Source: Streptomyces sp. NBC_00341 | GTDB taxonomy: Bacteria; Actinomycetota; Actinomycetes; Streptomycetales; Streptomycetaceae | Length of the DNA: 64,000 nucleotides | Direction of reading: 5' to 3' | Assembly (NCBI RefSeq): GCF_041435055.1 | Contig: NZ_CP108002.1 | Span: 2,418,001-2,482,000, forward strand | In this document: piece by piece, positions 1 through 7,726 of the stretch | How positions within the stretch are numbered: position 1 is the stretch's first letter | Layout of the letters: each line of letters opens with the position of its first letter | The notes under the pieces: generated by a model | Told to the model about the DNA's origin: nothing | Seen by the model: the letters and a program-made list of their open reading frames with translations, nothing else | Database searches by the model: none | Program-made: the position numbers and the translations under genes

Positions 1-183
1 GCCCCGAGTACAGCTTGGTGCGCGGCGATCCACCCTCGGAACATTGGCGTGAAGTCGGTATCTGTCACTTGGCCAGCAACCCTTCGATGTTCGGAGCGGA
101 CGATACCGAGCCGCCGCTCGCCTGTCGGGCGGATGCGGCCGGGTCGACCGGGTTCGCCACGGGAGTGCAGCCGTGCGGGAGGC
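1..183. other. left edge, no supported gene
   Basis: A plus-strand frame is open from the window edge through this stretch, but it runs on antisense into the Spo0M gene and its translation resembles nothing I know. It may hold the 3' flank of a gene outside the window. I see no clear hairpin or promoter. Confidence 0.4.
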
Positions 184-942
184 TCACACCGCCCCCACCC
201 GGCGCAGCCAGTCACCCACCAGCCGGTTCCAGTCGGAGCGGTCGAGATCGTGGTGTGCCGCTACGAACCGGGCGGCCGGAGGCTTCTCGTCCCAGGACTG
301 GATGCCGTGACCGGAGCGTCGCAGCAGGACCTCGCAGCCGACCGCATTGGTGAGGAGGACGAGTTCGAGGCCCGTGCCGATCCCGTCCGTCGTGCGGTCC
401 CGCAGTTCGAGCAACTGGTAGAAGTCGGAGGCCTGGTCGAGGTCCGGGATCCACTCCTCGACCAACCGCCCCGCCTCGCAGGCGTATCCGTGCCCGGCAA
501 AGGCGTCGACGACGGCCGCGTGCAGGGGCAACGGCGAGACGTGCAGCAGGTCCTCGTCCGAACCGGGCCTGAGCGCGCTGTCGTCCACGCGCGTCCGCAG
601 TTCCAGGACGATCACCGGCGCACGCCCCGCCACCTCGGTAAAGGGCGTCGCCCAGGGCAGCCGGACCGTGAAGGGCACGACGACCTCCTCCCCCCTCGAG
701 ACCGGGAAGGGGCCGTACGCATAGCCGCGGTTGATCTCGTCGTCACCGGCACGGGCACCGGGGGCGGCGGGCCAGGTCGCCAGCACCTCGAAGGAGAAGC
801 CCTGGATCTCCGTGCCGAGCAGGCCGCCCCGGACCACCACCCGACCGGGGACCGTGTCTCCAGGACGCACGACGCCGGCGAGCACCTGCGCGTCGACGTC
901 CACCGGGCCTCCGCCCGCCCGTGCAAGCATTCGAGTGAACAT
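184..942 (-). CDS. Spo0M family sporulation-control protein
   Basis: This 252-residue protein matches the Spo0M (SpoOM) family, an arrestin-like double beta-sandwich found in Bacillus and actinomycetes, where it modulates sporulation entry by a poorly defined mechanism. The N-terminal half shows the expected pattern with an extended first strand pair (VDAQVLAGVVRPGDTVPGRV) and a polar linker. A second sandwich follows (VVPFTVRLPWATPFTEVAG), and the tail carries the family's Trp/Asp-rich end. It has no signal peptide or membrane segment, so it should be cytoplasmic. The gene is monocistronic, 127 bp downstream of a secreted-protein gene on the same strand. The family call rests on overall pattern; the role in this organism is inferred. 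Confidence 0.8.
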   Translation of the reverse strand: MFTRMLARAGGGPVDVDAQVLAGVVRPGDTVPGRVVVRGGLLGTEIQGFSFEVLATWPAAPGARAGDDEINRGYAYGPFPVSRGEEVVVPFTVRLPWATPFTEVAGRAPVIVLELRTRVDDSALRPGSDEDLLHVSPLPLHAAVVDAFAGHGYACEAGRLVEEWIPDLDQASDFYQLLELRDRTTDGIGTGLELVLLTNAVGCEVLLRRSGHGIQSWDEKPPAARFVAAHHDLDRSDWNRLVGDWLRRVGAV

Positions 943-1069
943 TCCCGCAGCATACGATCACCGGCGGCAGACGCGACGGGCACACGGCCGGCTGCCTGCC
1001 ACGCGGCCAAGCGGCCAAGCGGCCTTGCCCGTGCGGACGGTGGCCGGCTGTCGACCGTCGCGGAAGGGG

Positions 1070-1858
1070 TTACTTCACGTCCACGTAGTCCACCGCGGAG
1101 GTGACCGCCGGGGTCGTGGGCGTGCCGGCGAAGGAGTAGCGGAAGTAGCCGTCCGACGTGGCCTTCGTCGTCGTCCTGAGGTTGCCCTTGCTGTCCGTCT
1201 TCACGGTCTTGAGGGTCTTGTAGGTGCTCGTTCCCTTCTTTTTGAACTGGAGCTTCACCGACTGCTTGGTGTAGCCCGCGTACTTGTAGGTCACCCAGTT
1301 GGCGCGGGTCAGGGCGCCCGTGACGGTGATCGTCTTGTTCTTCTTCACCGGCTCCGGCGAGGCGTTGACCGTCAGCCTGGAGTTGCGCAGGACCTTAGCC
1401 TTGGCGGCCGAATCCTTGCCGATGTAGTCACCGTCGTTGGCCATCGCGTAGGCGCTCACGGTCCAGGTCCCGGCCGTGGTGTTGTCCTGGGGTTCGATGC
1501 GCGGGTTGATCGTCATCGCGTAGGTGCAGGTGGTCGTGGTGAAGCTCTGACGCACGCACTTGCCCAGGATGTTGTCAGGGGTCACGAGACCGTAGGCGTC
1601 GCCGTTCGGCAGGGCTGTGTGCCACATGACCGGGAAGGTCTTCCCGACTTCGATGCCCGAGTCGTCCGTGGCGGTCACCGCGATGGTGAACCTCTTCACG
1701 TCCGTGGTCCCCAGGACGATGTTCTTCCCGCCGTTGACGACCACCTTCGTGATCTTGACATCGCCCGAGACCTCGTCCGCCTGGGCGGCCCCCGGAATCG
1801 CGAGCGCGGACAGGGCGAGTGCCCCGGCGAAGGCTGCCAGGGTGGTGCGGTGACGCAT
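1070..1858 (-). CDS. secreted beta-rich protein, unknown function
   Basis: The 262-residue product begins with a clear Sec signal peptide; cleavage is likely after Ala27 (AAQA|D). The rest has no membrane segment and alternates short hydrophobic strands with Thr/Lys/Ser-rich loops, suggesting two immunoglobulin-like sandwiches. The second sandwich (about residues 155-262) resembles the Lys-rich repeat modules of Streptomyces extracellular proteins often labelled calcium-binding. Three cysteines near residues 95-120 could form a disulphide. The stop codon is TAA, uncommon in this genome. The gene is divergent from the carboxyethylornithine synthase-like gene across a 229-bp gap. I cannot assign an activity; a surface or matrix role is a guess. 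Confidence 0.7.
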   Translation of the reverse strand: MRHRTTLAAFAGALALSALAIPGAAQADEVSGDVKITKVVVNGGKNIVLGTTDVKRFTIAVTATDDSGIEVGKTFPVMWHTALPNGDAYGLVTPDNILGKCVRQSFTTTTCTYAMTINPRIEPQDNTTAGTWTVSAYAMANDGDYIGKDSAAKAKVLRNSRLTVNASPEPVKKNKTITVTGALTRANWVTYKYAGYTKQSVKLQFKKKGTSTYKTLKTVKTDSKGNLRTTTKATSDGYFRYSFAGTPTTPAVTSAVDYVDVK

Positions 1859-2087
1859 GAAAGCGGTCCCCTATGTTCCGGCGCCGCAGGAACCCCTGGG
1901 CGCAGCTGACCGAGCCCACCCGGTACGCGGATGGCAGGGGTATGACCACCGGTCCACGCGAATGGTTGTCCTCCGGGAGCCCGCGGTGAGCGCCGCGCTC
2001 ACGCCGCGCTCTGGCCCGAAGGAACGCCGTCGACCGAGTCCGCACCCCTTCGGAGTGTGTTACACAGGGGATAATCAGAGGGGTATT

Positions 2088-3242
2088 TTGCAGCAGCTCA
2101 AGCTCGGAATCGTGTCGCAGGCCCGTAAAGAGAACGAACACCGTCTGCCGATCCACCCGGCGCACTTCGAACGCATCGACGCCGACCTCCGCCCCAGCAT
2201 CTTTCTGCAGACCGGATACGGAGAGCACTTCGGTGTCCCGGACTCCCAGCTCGCACCGCACGTGGCCGGTTTCCGCTCACGCGAGGAGCTGATCGCCGAG
2301 AGCGACGTCATCCTGCTGGCCAAACCGCTGCACGAGGACGTGGCGGAGCTGCGGGACGGGCAGGTGCTGTGGGGGTGGCCGCACTGCGTGCAGGACGAGA
2401 AGGTCACGCAGGCCGCCATCGACCGCAGGCTCACCCTGATCGCCTTCGAGGCGATGCACCACTGGACCTCGAAGGGCGGGTTCAACCTGCACGTCTTCCA
2501 CAAGAACAACGAGTTGGCCGGCTACTCGTCGGTGCTGCACGCCATGCAGCTGACCGGGGCGACCGGTGACTACGGGCGTCGGCGGCGTGCGGCGGTGATC
2601 GGCTTCGGCGCCACCGCTCGCGGCGCGGTGACCGCTCTCAGCGCGCTGGGCGTGCACGACGTGGACGTGCTCACCGCCCGCGGCACCACCGCCGTCAGCT
2701 CACCGATCCACTCGGCACGGATCGTGCGCTTCGACCACGACGTGGCCGACGACACCCTCGACCCGCGGCGCAGCATCGCGCTCACCGAGGACGGTCCGGA
2801 GCCGCTGGCCGAGTTCCTGGCCGGGCACGACATCATCGTCAACTGCGTGCTCCAGGACACCGCCGCGCCGCTGATGTTCCTGATACAGGAGGACCTGCCG
2901 AAGCTCGCGCCCGGCACCCTCGTCATCGATGTCTCCTGCGACGAGGGCATGGGTTTCGCCTGGGCCCGGCCCACGACCTTCAGCGAGCCGATGTTCACCG
3001 TCGGAGAAAACGTCCACTACTACGCCGTGGACCACAGCCCCTCCTACCTGTGGGACGCGGCCACCTGGGAGAACAGCGAGGCGCTGATCCCGTTCCTGCG
3101 GACGGTCCTCGAAGGGCCGGACGGCTGGGACGGTGACCGCACCATCAGCCGGGCGATCGAGATCCGCGGCGGCACCGTGCAGAACCCCGCGGTCCTGGCC
3201 TTCCAGAACCGCGCCGAGCAGTACCCGCACGCGCGGCTCTGA
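2088..3242 (+). CDS. N5-(carboxyethyl)ornithine synthase-like dehydrogenase
   Basis: The 384-residue protein belongs to the alanine dehydrogenase/N5-(carboxyethyl)ornithine synthase family. Known members reductively condense the side-chain amine of ornithine with pyruvate using NADPH. The N-terminal substrate domain starts with KLGIVSQARKENEHRLPIHP. A Rossmann loop (AAVIGFGATARGAV) lies at about residues 166-180, and the C-terminal part carries IVNCVLQDT and VIDVSCDEGMGF. I chose the TTG start at 2088 because AGAGGGG sits just upstream and homology begins at once; the frame stays open to 1857 without resembling the family. It is longer than the roughly 313-residue lactococcal enzyme. It stands alone, so substrate and pathway are unknown; an opine or lysine/ornithine derivative is plausible. 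Confidence 0.8.
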   Translation: MQQLKLGIVSQARKENEHRLPIHPAHFERIDADLRPSIFLQTGYGEHFGVPDSQLAPHVAGFRSREELIAESDVILLAKPLHEDVAELRDGQVLWGWPHCVQDEKVTQAAIDRRLTLIAFEAMHHWTSKGGFNLHVFHKNNELAGYSSVLHAMQLTGATGDYGRRRRAAVIGFGATARGAVTALSALGVHDVDVLTARGTTAVSSPIHSARIVRFDHDVADDTLDPRRSIALTEDGPEPLAEFLAGHDIIVNCVLQDTAAPLMFLIQEDLPKLAPGTLVIDVSCDEGMGFAWARPTTFSEPMFTVGENVHYYAVDHSPSYLWDAATWENSEALIPFLRTVLEGPDGWDGDRTISRAIEIRGGTVQNPAVLAFQNRAEQYPHARL

Positions 3243-3357
3243 ACCGACGCGGCCCGGTCGGCGGCAGACCCACTCCGGGTACGCCCCCGACCGGCCGCCC
3301 CGGCGACCCCGGCCGGTCGGGGCGCCCCAACGCCCCACCCCCCATACCCTGTTCCCC

Positions 3358-3999
3358 GTGAACGAGATGCCGCAGGATCACCGGCCGGTCAAGTCCGTAC
3401 GAGTGCTGCTCGCAGAGGACCAGGGGATGATGCGGGGCGCGCTCGCCCTGTTGCTCGGGCTCGAACCGGACATCGAGGTGGTGGCCCAGGTCGGGGCCGG
3501 GGACGAGATCGTGGCGGCGGCCGTCACCTCGCGGCCCGATGTGGCGTTGCTGGACATCGAGTTGCCAGGGCGCAGCGGCCTGGACGCGGCCGCCGATCTC
3601 CGGGAGGAGGTGCCGGACTGCCGGGTGCTGATCCTCACCACGTTCGGGCGGCCCGGGTATCTGCGGCGGGCGATGGAGGCGGGGGCGGCGGGGTTCCTGG
3701 TGAAGGACGGGCCGGTCGAGGACCTGGCGGAGGCGATCCGGCGGGTGCTGGCCGGGGAGACCGTCATCGACCCGGCGCTGGCCGCCGCCGCGCTGAGCGC
3801 GGGCCCCAGTCCGCTGACCGCCCGGGAGCGCGATGCGCTGATGGCCTCGGTGGACGGGGCGACGGTCGCGGACATCGCGGCGAAGCTGCACCTGTCGGAG
3901 TCGACGGTGCGCAACTACCTCTCGTCCGCGATCGGCAAGACCGCCACCCGTAACCGGATGGAGGCGGTCCGGGCCGCGCGGCAGCAGGGCTGGCTCTGA
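3358..3999 (+). CDS. LuxR-family (NarL-type) response regulator, orphan
   Basis: The 213-residue regulator has a receiver domain (about 14-130) with acidic pocket E20-D21, phosphoacceptor Asp66 (VALLDIELPG), the Thr of LILTTFGRPG and Lys of FLVKDGP. A LuxR-type helix-turn-helix follows (LTARERDALMASVDGATVAD onward, 150-205). It should be a cytoplasmic DNA-binding regulator like DesR. Start is GTG at 3358 (VNEMPQDH) or ATG at 3367; both keep the receiver intact. No sensor kinase gene adjoins it, so its partner is elsewhere or it is an orphan. It lies 115 bp after the synthase-like gene on the same strand and may have its own promoter. Confidence 0.88.
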   Translation: MNEMPQDHRPVKSVRVLLAEDQGMMRGALALLLGLEPDIEVVAQVGAGDEIVAAAVTSRPDVALLDIELPGRSGLDAAADLREEVPDCRVLILTTFGRPGYLRRAMEAGAAGFLVKDGPVEDLAEAIRRVLAGETVIDPALAAAALSAGPSPLTARERDALMASVDGATVADIAAKLHLSESTVRNYLSSAIGKTATRNRMEAVRAARQQGWL

Positions 4000-4030
4000 G
4001 GGCCGGTCCGGGAAGGCCGTGCAGCGCCGT

Positions 4031-4125
4031 ACGGACGACCGGTGGCGCGGCATCCGGAGAATCATCAGCCGCACGCCGCCCAGCAGGAACGGACCCGACG
4101 TCCGGAAGGCCAAGGCGTAGCCGCG
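4031..4125 (-). pseudogene. duplicated remnant of an MFS transporter 3' end
   Basis: On the minus strand this stretch encodes GYALAFRTSG...RHRSSVRR in frame, nearly repeating the last 33 residues of the intact transporter at 4978-6402 (GYALAFRTSG...RHRSSVQR). At DNA level about 90 bp (4034-4123) align to 4991-5080 with roughly 12 mismatches and no indels. Nothing upstream on the minus strand continues the transporter. It is a partial, decaying duplication. The rest of the 309-bp gap between the response regulator and the DUF5133 gene shows no other gene. Confidence 0.75.
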
Positions 4126-4308
4126 GGTGGCACCAGGCCGGTGCCGGTGACGTCGAAGCCCATGGCCGTTGCCCACCCGCGGGGGCGGGCGGTCGCCCGA
4201 CTGCTCGACCGGTCGTCCGCTCCAGGCCCCCCGCGGCGAGCCGGTCACCGGGTGTGACTCGGCACGGAGGGGGCCCGGCACCCGACTGGTGGATCCACGA
4301 CGGGCCGT

Positions 4309-4572
4309 TCAGGCGGCCTGCAGTCCCTTACCTTGTTCGGAGGCCGTCCTCGGGGAGCCGACGGGGAAGATCGTGGTGTGCTCCCCGAGCAGCGCGTCGG
4401 CGATGCACAGGGCCTGCGGCACGTCACGGGTGCCGGTCATGACGCACAGGGTGTAGGCGGCGTCCTCGACCGCTCCCGCCGTGGAGTCTGTGGGGAAGCG
4501 GTCGTCGTGGATGCGGGCGTCGGCATAGCGGGCCAGGGCTACACGCAGGTCCTGCGGGCTGGGGTTCAGCAC
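4309..4572 (-). CDS. DUF5133 domain small protein
   Basis: This small protein (87 residues from the chosen start) carries the DUF5133 pattern seen in many Streptomyces proteins: an N-terminal DLRVALARYADAR helix and the AAYTLCVMTGTRDVPQAL core, then an ALLGEHT helix. The frame extends to an ATG at 4635, but the GTG at 4572 has GAGGAG nine bases upstream and gives the family-like start LNPSPQDLRV. It is probably cytoplasmic; function is unknown, and relatives often lie near anti-sigma-type ATPases. Here a truncated ATPase fragment lies about 230 bp upstream, with a decayed transporter tail on the other side, so the locus looks rearranged. Confidence 0.72.
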   Translation of the reverse strand: MLNPSPQDLRVALARYADARIHDDRFPTDSTAGAVEDAAYTLCVMTGTRDVPQALCIADALLGEHTTIFPVGSPRTASEQGKGLQAA

Positions 4573-4802
4573 GGTGAAGTACTCCTCATAGTCCGGTGTC
4601 GGGGCAGTGCCCCGGGCGGAGAGACCGCCTGTCATGGGATACCCGCTGCTGTCCGGCTGTGTGGATGCTCAGCGGCGCACGCGCCATTGCGAGACCCATC
4701 GGTCGCATGCCCCTGAACGCACCTGCCAATCAAGCGACTTGGAATTTCTTCGCACGTGTGGCCCGGCACACATGCCCGCCTGCCGCCTGACGCCCATGTA
4801 GT

Positions 4803-4985
4803 TCATGTGAGGGAGATCAGGGCGACGATGCTCTTGCCGCCCGGGTGGACGGTGACGGACACCTGCCTGGCGAGCCGACGCACCAGGGCCCAGCCGTAGC
4901 TCCCGGTGCGGCCGACCCCTGAGGTCTCGTTGCCGGCGTCGCAGCTGACCGGCAGGTCCGGGCCGGCGTCCGAGGGTTCAGCGCT
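4803..4985 (-). pseudogene. C-terminal fragment of a HATPase (anti-sigma/RsbW-like) protein
   Basis: The minus-strand frame ending with TGA at 4803-4805 encodes the tail of a regulatory ATP-binding protein: DLPVSCDAGNET, then GSYGWALVRRLARQVSVTVH and GGKSIVALISLT. The G-x-GWALVxxLA and PGGKS elements match the C-terminus of Streptomyces HATPase_c anti-sigma-factor-like proteins. There is no start codon or N-terminal ATPase domain; upstream the frame enters the end of the MFS gene, whose stop is at 4978-4980. I read it as a 5'-truncated relic left when the transporter gene was joined here. Confidence 0.6.
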
Positions 4986-6402
4986 GTACCGACGACCGGT
5001 GGCGCGGGAGCCAGAAGATCATCAGCAGCAGGCCGCCCAGCAGGACGGAGCCCGACGTCCGGAAGGCCAGGGCGTAGCCGGCCGTGAGGTCTGCCGGGCC
5101 CGTTCCGCCGTCCGTGCGGGCGGCGGCGACGGTGGAGAGCACGGCCAGGCCGAGCGCGCCGCCCATCGTGCGCGAGGTGTTGACGAGCCCGGAGACGAGT
5201 CCGGCCTCGCCGGGGGCCGCGCCCGAGATGGCCAGCGAGGCGAGCGGGGTGGCCGCGAGGCCGGTGCCGGCCATCATCAGGACGCCGGGCAGGCAGATCG
5301 AGGTGAGGTAGTCGCCGCCGGCGGTCATCGTGGACTGCCAGCCGAAGCCCGCGGCGGCGACCACCGTGCCGACGAGCGCCAGGTTCTTCGCTCCGACCCG
5401 GGCCATCAACCGAGGGGCGCACTTGGAGCCGATGACGATGGCCACCGAGGTCGGCATCAGGGCGAGTCCGGCCTCCATCGCGGAGTAGCCGAGCACGTTC
5501 TGCGCGTACACGGTCATGAAGTACCACATGGAGAACGTGGCCGAGCCGATCAGGAACATCGCCACGTTGGCCGAGGCCACCGCCCGTGCGCCGAGCACCC
5601 GCAGCGGCATCAGCGGTTTCGCCGTACGGGATTCCACCAGGACGAACAGGGCGAGCAGCGCCACTCCGCCGAGCAGCGGCAGCAGGGTCGCGGACGCGGT
5701 CCAGCCCGACTTCTCCGTCTGCACGATGCCGTACGCGACGGAGGCCAGGCCCGCCGTGACGAGCAGCGCGCCCGGGAAGTCGATCCGGCTCCGCTCGCCG
5801 GTCCGGCCCTCGGCCAGGTAGACCGCGGCGCCGGCGAGTACGAGCACACCGACCGGCACGTTGATCAGCAGCACCCACCGCCAGGAGAGCGCGTCGGTGA
5901 GCACTCCGCCGATCAGTCCGCCGGCCGCGCCGCCGCCCGCCCCGACCGCCATCCAGGTGCCGATGGCCCTGGCCCGTGCGGGTCCTTCGGGGACGGCCGC
6001 GGTGAGCAGGGTGAGGGTCGCGGGGGCGAGCACGGCGGCGCCGAGGCCTTGTGCGGCGCGGGCGGCGAGCAGCTGCCAGCCCTCCTGGGCGAGTCCGCCT
6101 GCCAGGGAGGCGGCGGTGAAGAGGCCGAGGCCGACGAGGAACATCAGCTTGCGGCCGTACAGGTCGGCGGCCCGCCCGCCGAGGAGCATGAACCCGGCGA
6201 ACGCGATCGAGTAGGCGTTGAGCACCCATTGGAGCCCGGCGGTGCTCAGCCCCAGGTCCGTGCGCATGGAGGGGAGTGCGACGTTGACGACGGACACGTC
6301 GAGGACGACGAGGAACTGGCCGACGCAGGCGGCGAGCACCACCGCCCAGGTGCGGGTTCGGGTACGGCCGGTACGGCGTGTGGGCGTCGAGACGTCAACC
6401 AT
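4978..6402 (-). CDS. MFS drug efflux transporter (DHA2, 14-TM)
   Basis: The 474-residue integral membrane protein matches the DHA2 (EmrB/QacA) proton-antiporter family. The family motif in TM1 is visible (CVGQFLVVLDVSVVNVALPS), as is the loop 2-3 motif (GGRAADLYGRKLMF), and fourteen hydrophobic helices can be counted. Function should be proton-coupled export of a toxic or secreted small molecule; substrate unknown. ATG 6402 is preferred over the upstream extension to 6510 because the TM1 region follows at normal distance. No TetR or MarR regulator adjoins it. Its last 33 codons are duplicated at 4031-4125, and its stop overlaps the ATPase fragment. It may be co-oriented with the lipid-transfer thiolase operon, but the 115-bp gap suggests separate transcription. 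Confidence 0.88.
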   Translation of the reverse strand: MVDVSTPTRRTGRTRTRTWAVVLAACVGQFLVVLDVSVVNVALPSMRTDLGLSTAGLQWVLNAYSIAFAGFMLLGGRAADLYGRKLMFLVGLGLFTAASLAGGLAQEGWQLLAARAAQGLGAAVLAPATLTLLTAAVPEGPARARAIGTWMAVGAGGGAAGGLIGGVLTDALSWRWVLLINVPVGVLVLAGAAVYLAEGRTGERSRIDFPGALLVTAGLASVAYGIVQTEKSGWTASATLLPLLGGVALLALFVLVESRTAKPLMPLRVLGARAVASANVAMFLIGSATFSMWYFMTVYAQNVLGYSAMEAGLALMPTSVAIVIGSKCAPRLMARVGAKNLALVGTVVAAAGFGWQSTMTAGGDYLTSICLPGVLMMAGTGLAATPLASLAISGAAPGEAGLVSGLVNTSRTMGGALGLAVLSTVAAARTDGGTGPADLTAGYALAFRTSGSVLLGGLLLMIFWLPRHRSSVQR

Positions 6403-6517
6403 GGCGTCATACTCGCAGCCGCCCCGCACCCCGTACATCGGTTTCCGGACCGTACCGGCCTCGGTCCGGCGGCGTAGGTCTCCGGGGCTCCGGTGGCCCT
6501 GTGGACCCACCCGGATC

Positions 6518-7714
6518 TCAGCGGCGCAGGAGTGTCACCACGGCGGCGCCGCCGAGCCCGATGTTGTGGGCGAGTGCGGTGCGGGCGTCGGGCACCTGGC
6601 GGGGGCCGGCCTCGCCCCTGAGCTGCCAGGTGAGTTCGGCGGCCTGGGCGATTCCGGTGGCGCCGAGCGGGTGTCCCTTGGAGATCAGTCCGCCCGAGGG
6701 GTTGACCACCCAGCGGCCGCCGTGGGTGGTGGCGCCGGACTCGACGAGCGGGCCGGACTCGCCCTCGCCGCACAGTCCGAGCGCCTCGTAGGTGAGGAGT
6801 TCGTTGATGGAGAAGCAGTCGTGGAGTTCGATGACGTCGAGGTCTTCGGCGCCGATGCCCGCGCTCTCGTACACCTGGCGGGCCGCCTCCCGTGACATGG
6901 GCAGGCCGACCGCGTCGATGCAGGTGCCGGAGGCGAAGGAGGCCTCGGTGTCGGTCGTCATGGCCTGGGCGGCGATCTCTACGGCCCGGTCACCGAGGCC
7001 GTGCTCCTCGACGAAGCGTTCGGAGACGACGACGGCGGCTGCTGCCCCGTCGGAGGTCGGTGAGCACTGGAGCCGGGTCAGGGGGTGGTGGATCGGTTTG
7101 GCGGCGAGGACTTCGTCGACCGTGTACGGGTCCTGGAACTGGGCGTACGGATTTCCCGTCGAGTGGCGGTGGTTCTTCGCGGCGACGGCGGCGAGCTGTG
7201 CCTCTGTCGTGCCGTACTTCTTCATGTGCTCGCGGGCCGCGTTGCCGAAGATCTGGGCGGTGGGCGGGGTCGTCTCGAAGCCGTGGGCGGCGGCCATGAT
7301 CCCGTAGTGCCGGGCGACCGGGGACGTCTTGAAATCACCCGCGCCGCCGTCGGAGCCGCCGCCGCCGAGCGATCCGCGCGCCATCTTCTCGAAGCCGAGC
7401 GCGAGGACGCAGTCGCTGCCGCCGCCCTCGACGAACTGCCGGGCCATCATCAGCGCGGTGGAGCCGGTGGCGCAGTTGTTGTTGATGTTGTAGACGGGTA
7501 TCCCGGTCAGCCCGAGTTCGTACACGGCCCGCTGTCCGGCGGTGGAGGCCTGGAAGCAGTAGCCGACGGCGGCCTGCTGGATGTCCTCGTACCCGATACC
7601 GGCATCGGTGAGCGCCGCCGTGCCGGCCTCCTTCACCATGTCCCAGTACTGCCAGTCGCGGCTCTCGGGCTTCTCGAACTTCGTCATGCCGACGCCGACG
7701 ATGTATGACCTCAT
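6518..7714 (-). CDS. lipid-transfer protein, thiolase family (SCPx-type)
   Basis: The 398-residue protein belongs to the non-specific lipid-transfer/SCPx-type thiolases, related to mycobacterial Ltp proteins. These act in, or derive from, thiolytic cleavage and aldolytic steps of sterol side-chain shortening. The nucleophile region is Cys81 ([14 protein letters not shown]); later catalytic regions are LHDCFSINE and [14 protein letters not shown]. The opening ([18 protein letters not shown]) is diagnostic. The gene starts 12 bp after the fused acyl-CoA dehydrogenase stop, so the two form an operon read from the promoter near 9917-9990, which holds two operator-like palindromes. I infer a role in beta-oxidation of a bulky, perhaps sterol-like, acyl-CoA; substrate is unproven. 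Confidence 0.85.
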   Translation of the reverse strand: MRSYIVGVGMTKFEKPESRDWQYWDMVKEAGTAALTDAGIGYEDIQQAAVGYCFQASTAGQRAVYELGLTGIPVYNINNNCATGSTALMMARQFVEGGGSDCVLALGFEKMARGSLGGGGSDGGAGDFKTSPVARHYGIMAAAHGFETTPPTAQIFGNAAREHMKKYGTTEAQLAAVAAKNHRHSTGNPYAQFQDPYTVDEVLAAKPIHHPLTRLQCSPTSDGAAAAVVVSERFVEEHGLGDRAVEIAAQAMTTDTEASFASGTCIDAVGLPMSREAARQVYESAGIGAEDLDVIELHDCFSINELLTYEALGLCGEGESGPLVESGATTHGGRWVVNPSGGLISKGHPLGATGIAQAAELTWQLRGEAGPRQVPDARTALAHNIGLGGAAVVTLLRR

Positions 7715-7726
7715 GTTGGATTCCCT

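Noticed and set aside
15..353. 112-codon frame at the left edge
   Set aside because: It overlaps the Spo0M gene antisense, has no recognisable homology and shows Arg/Pro-rich shadow composition.
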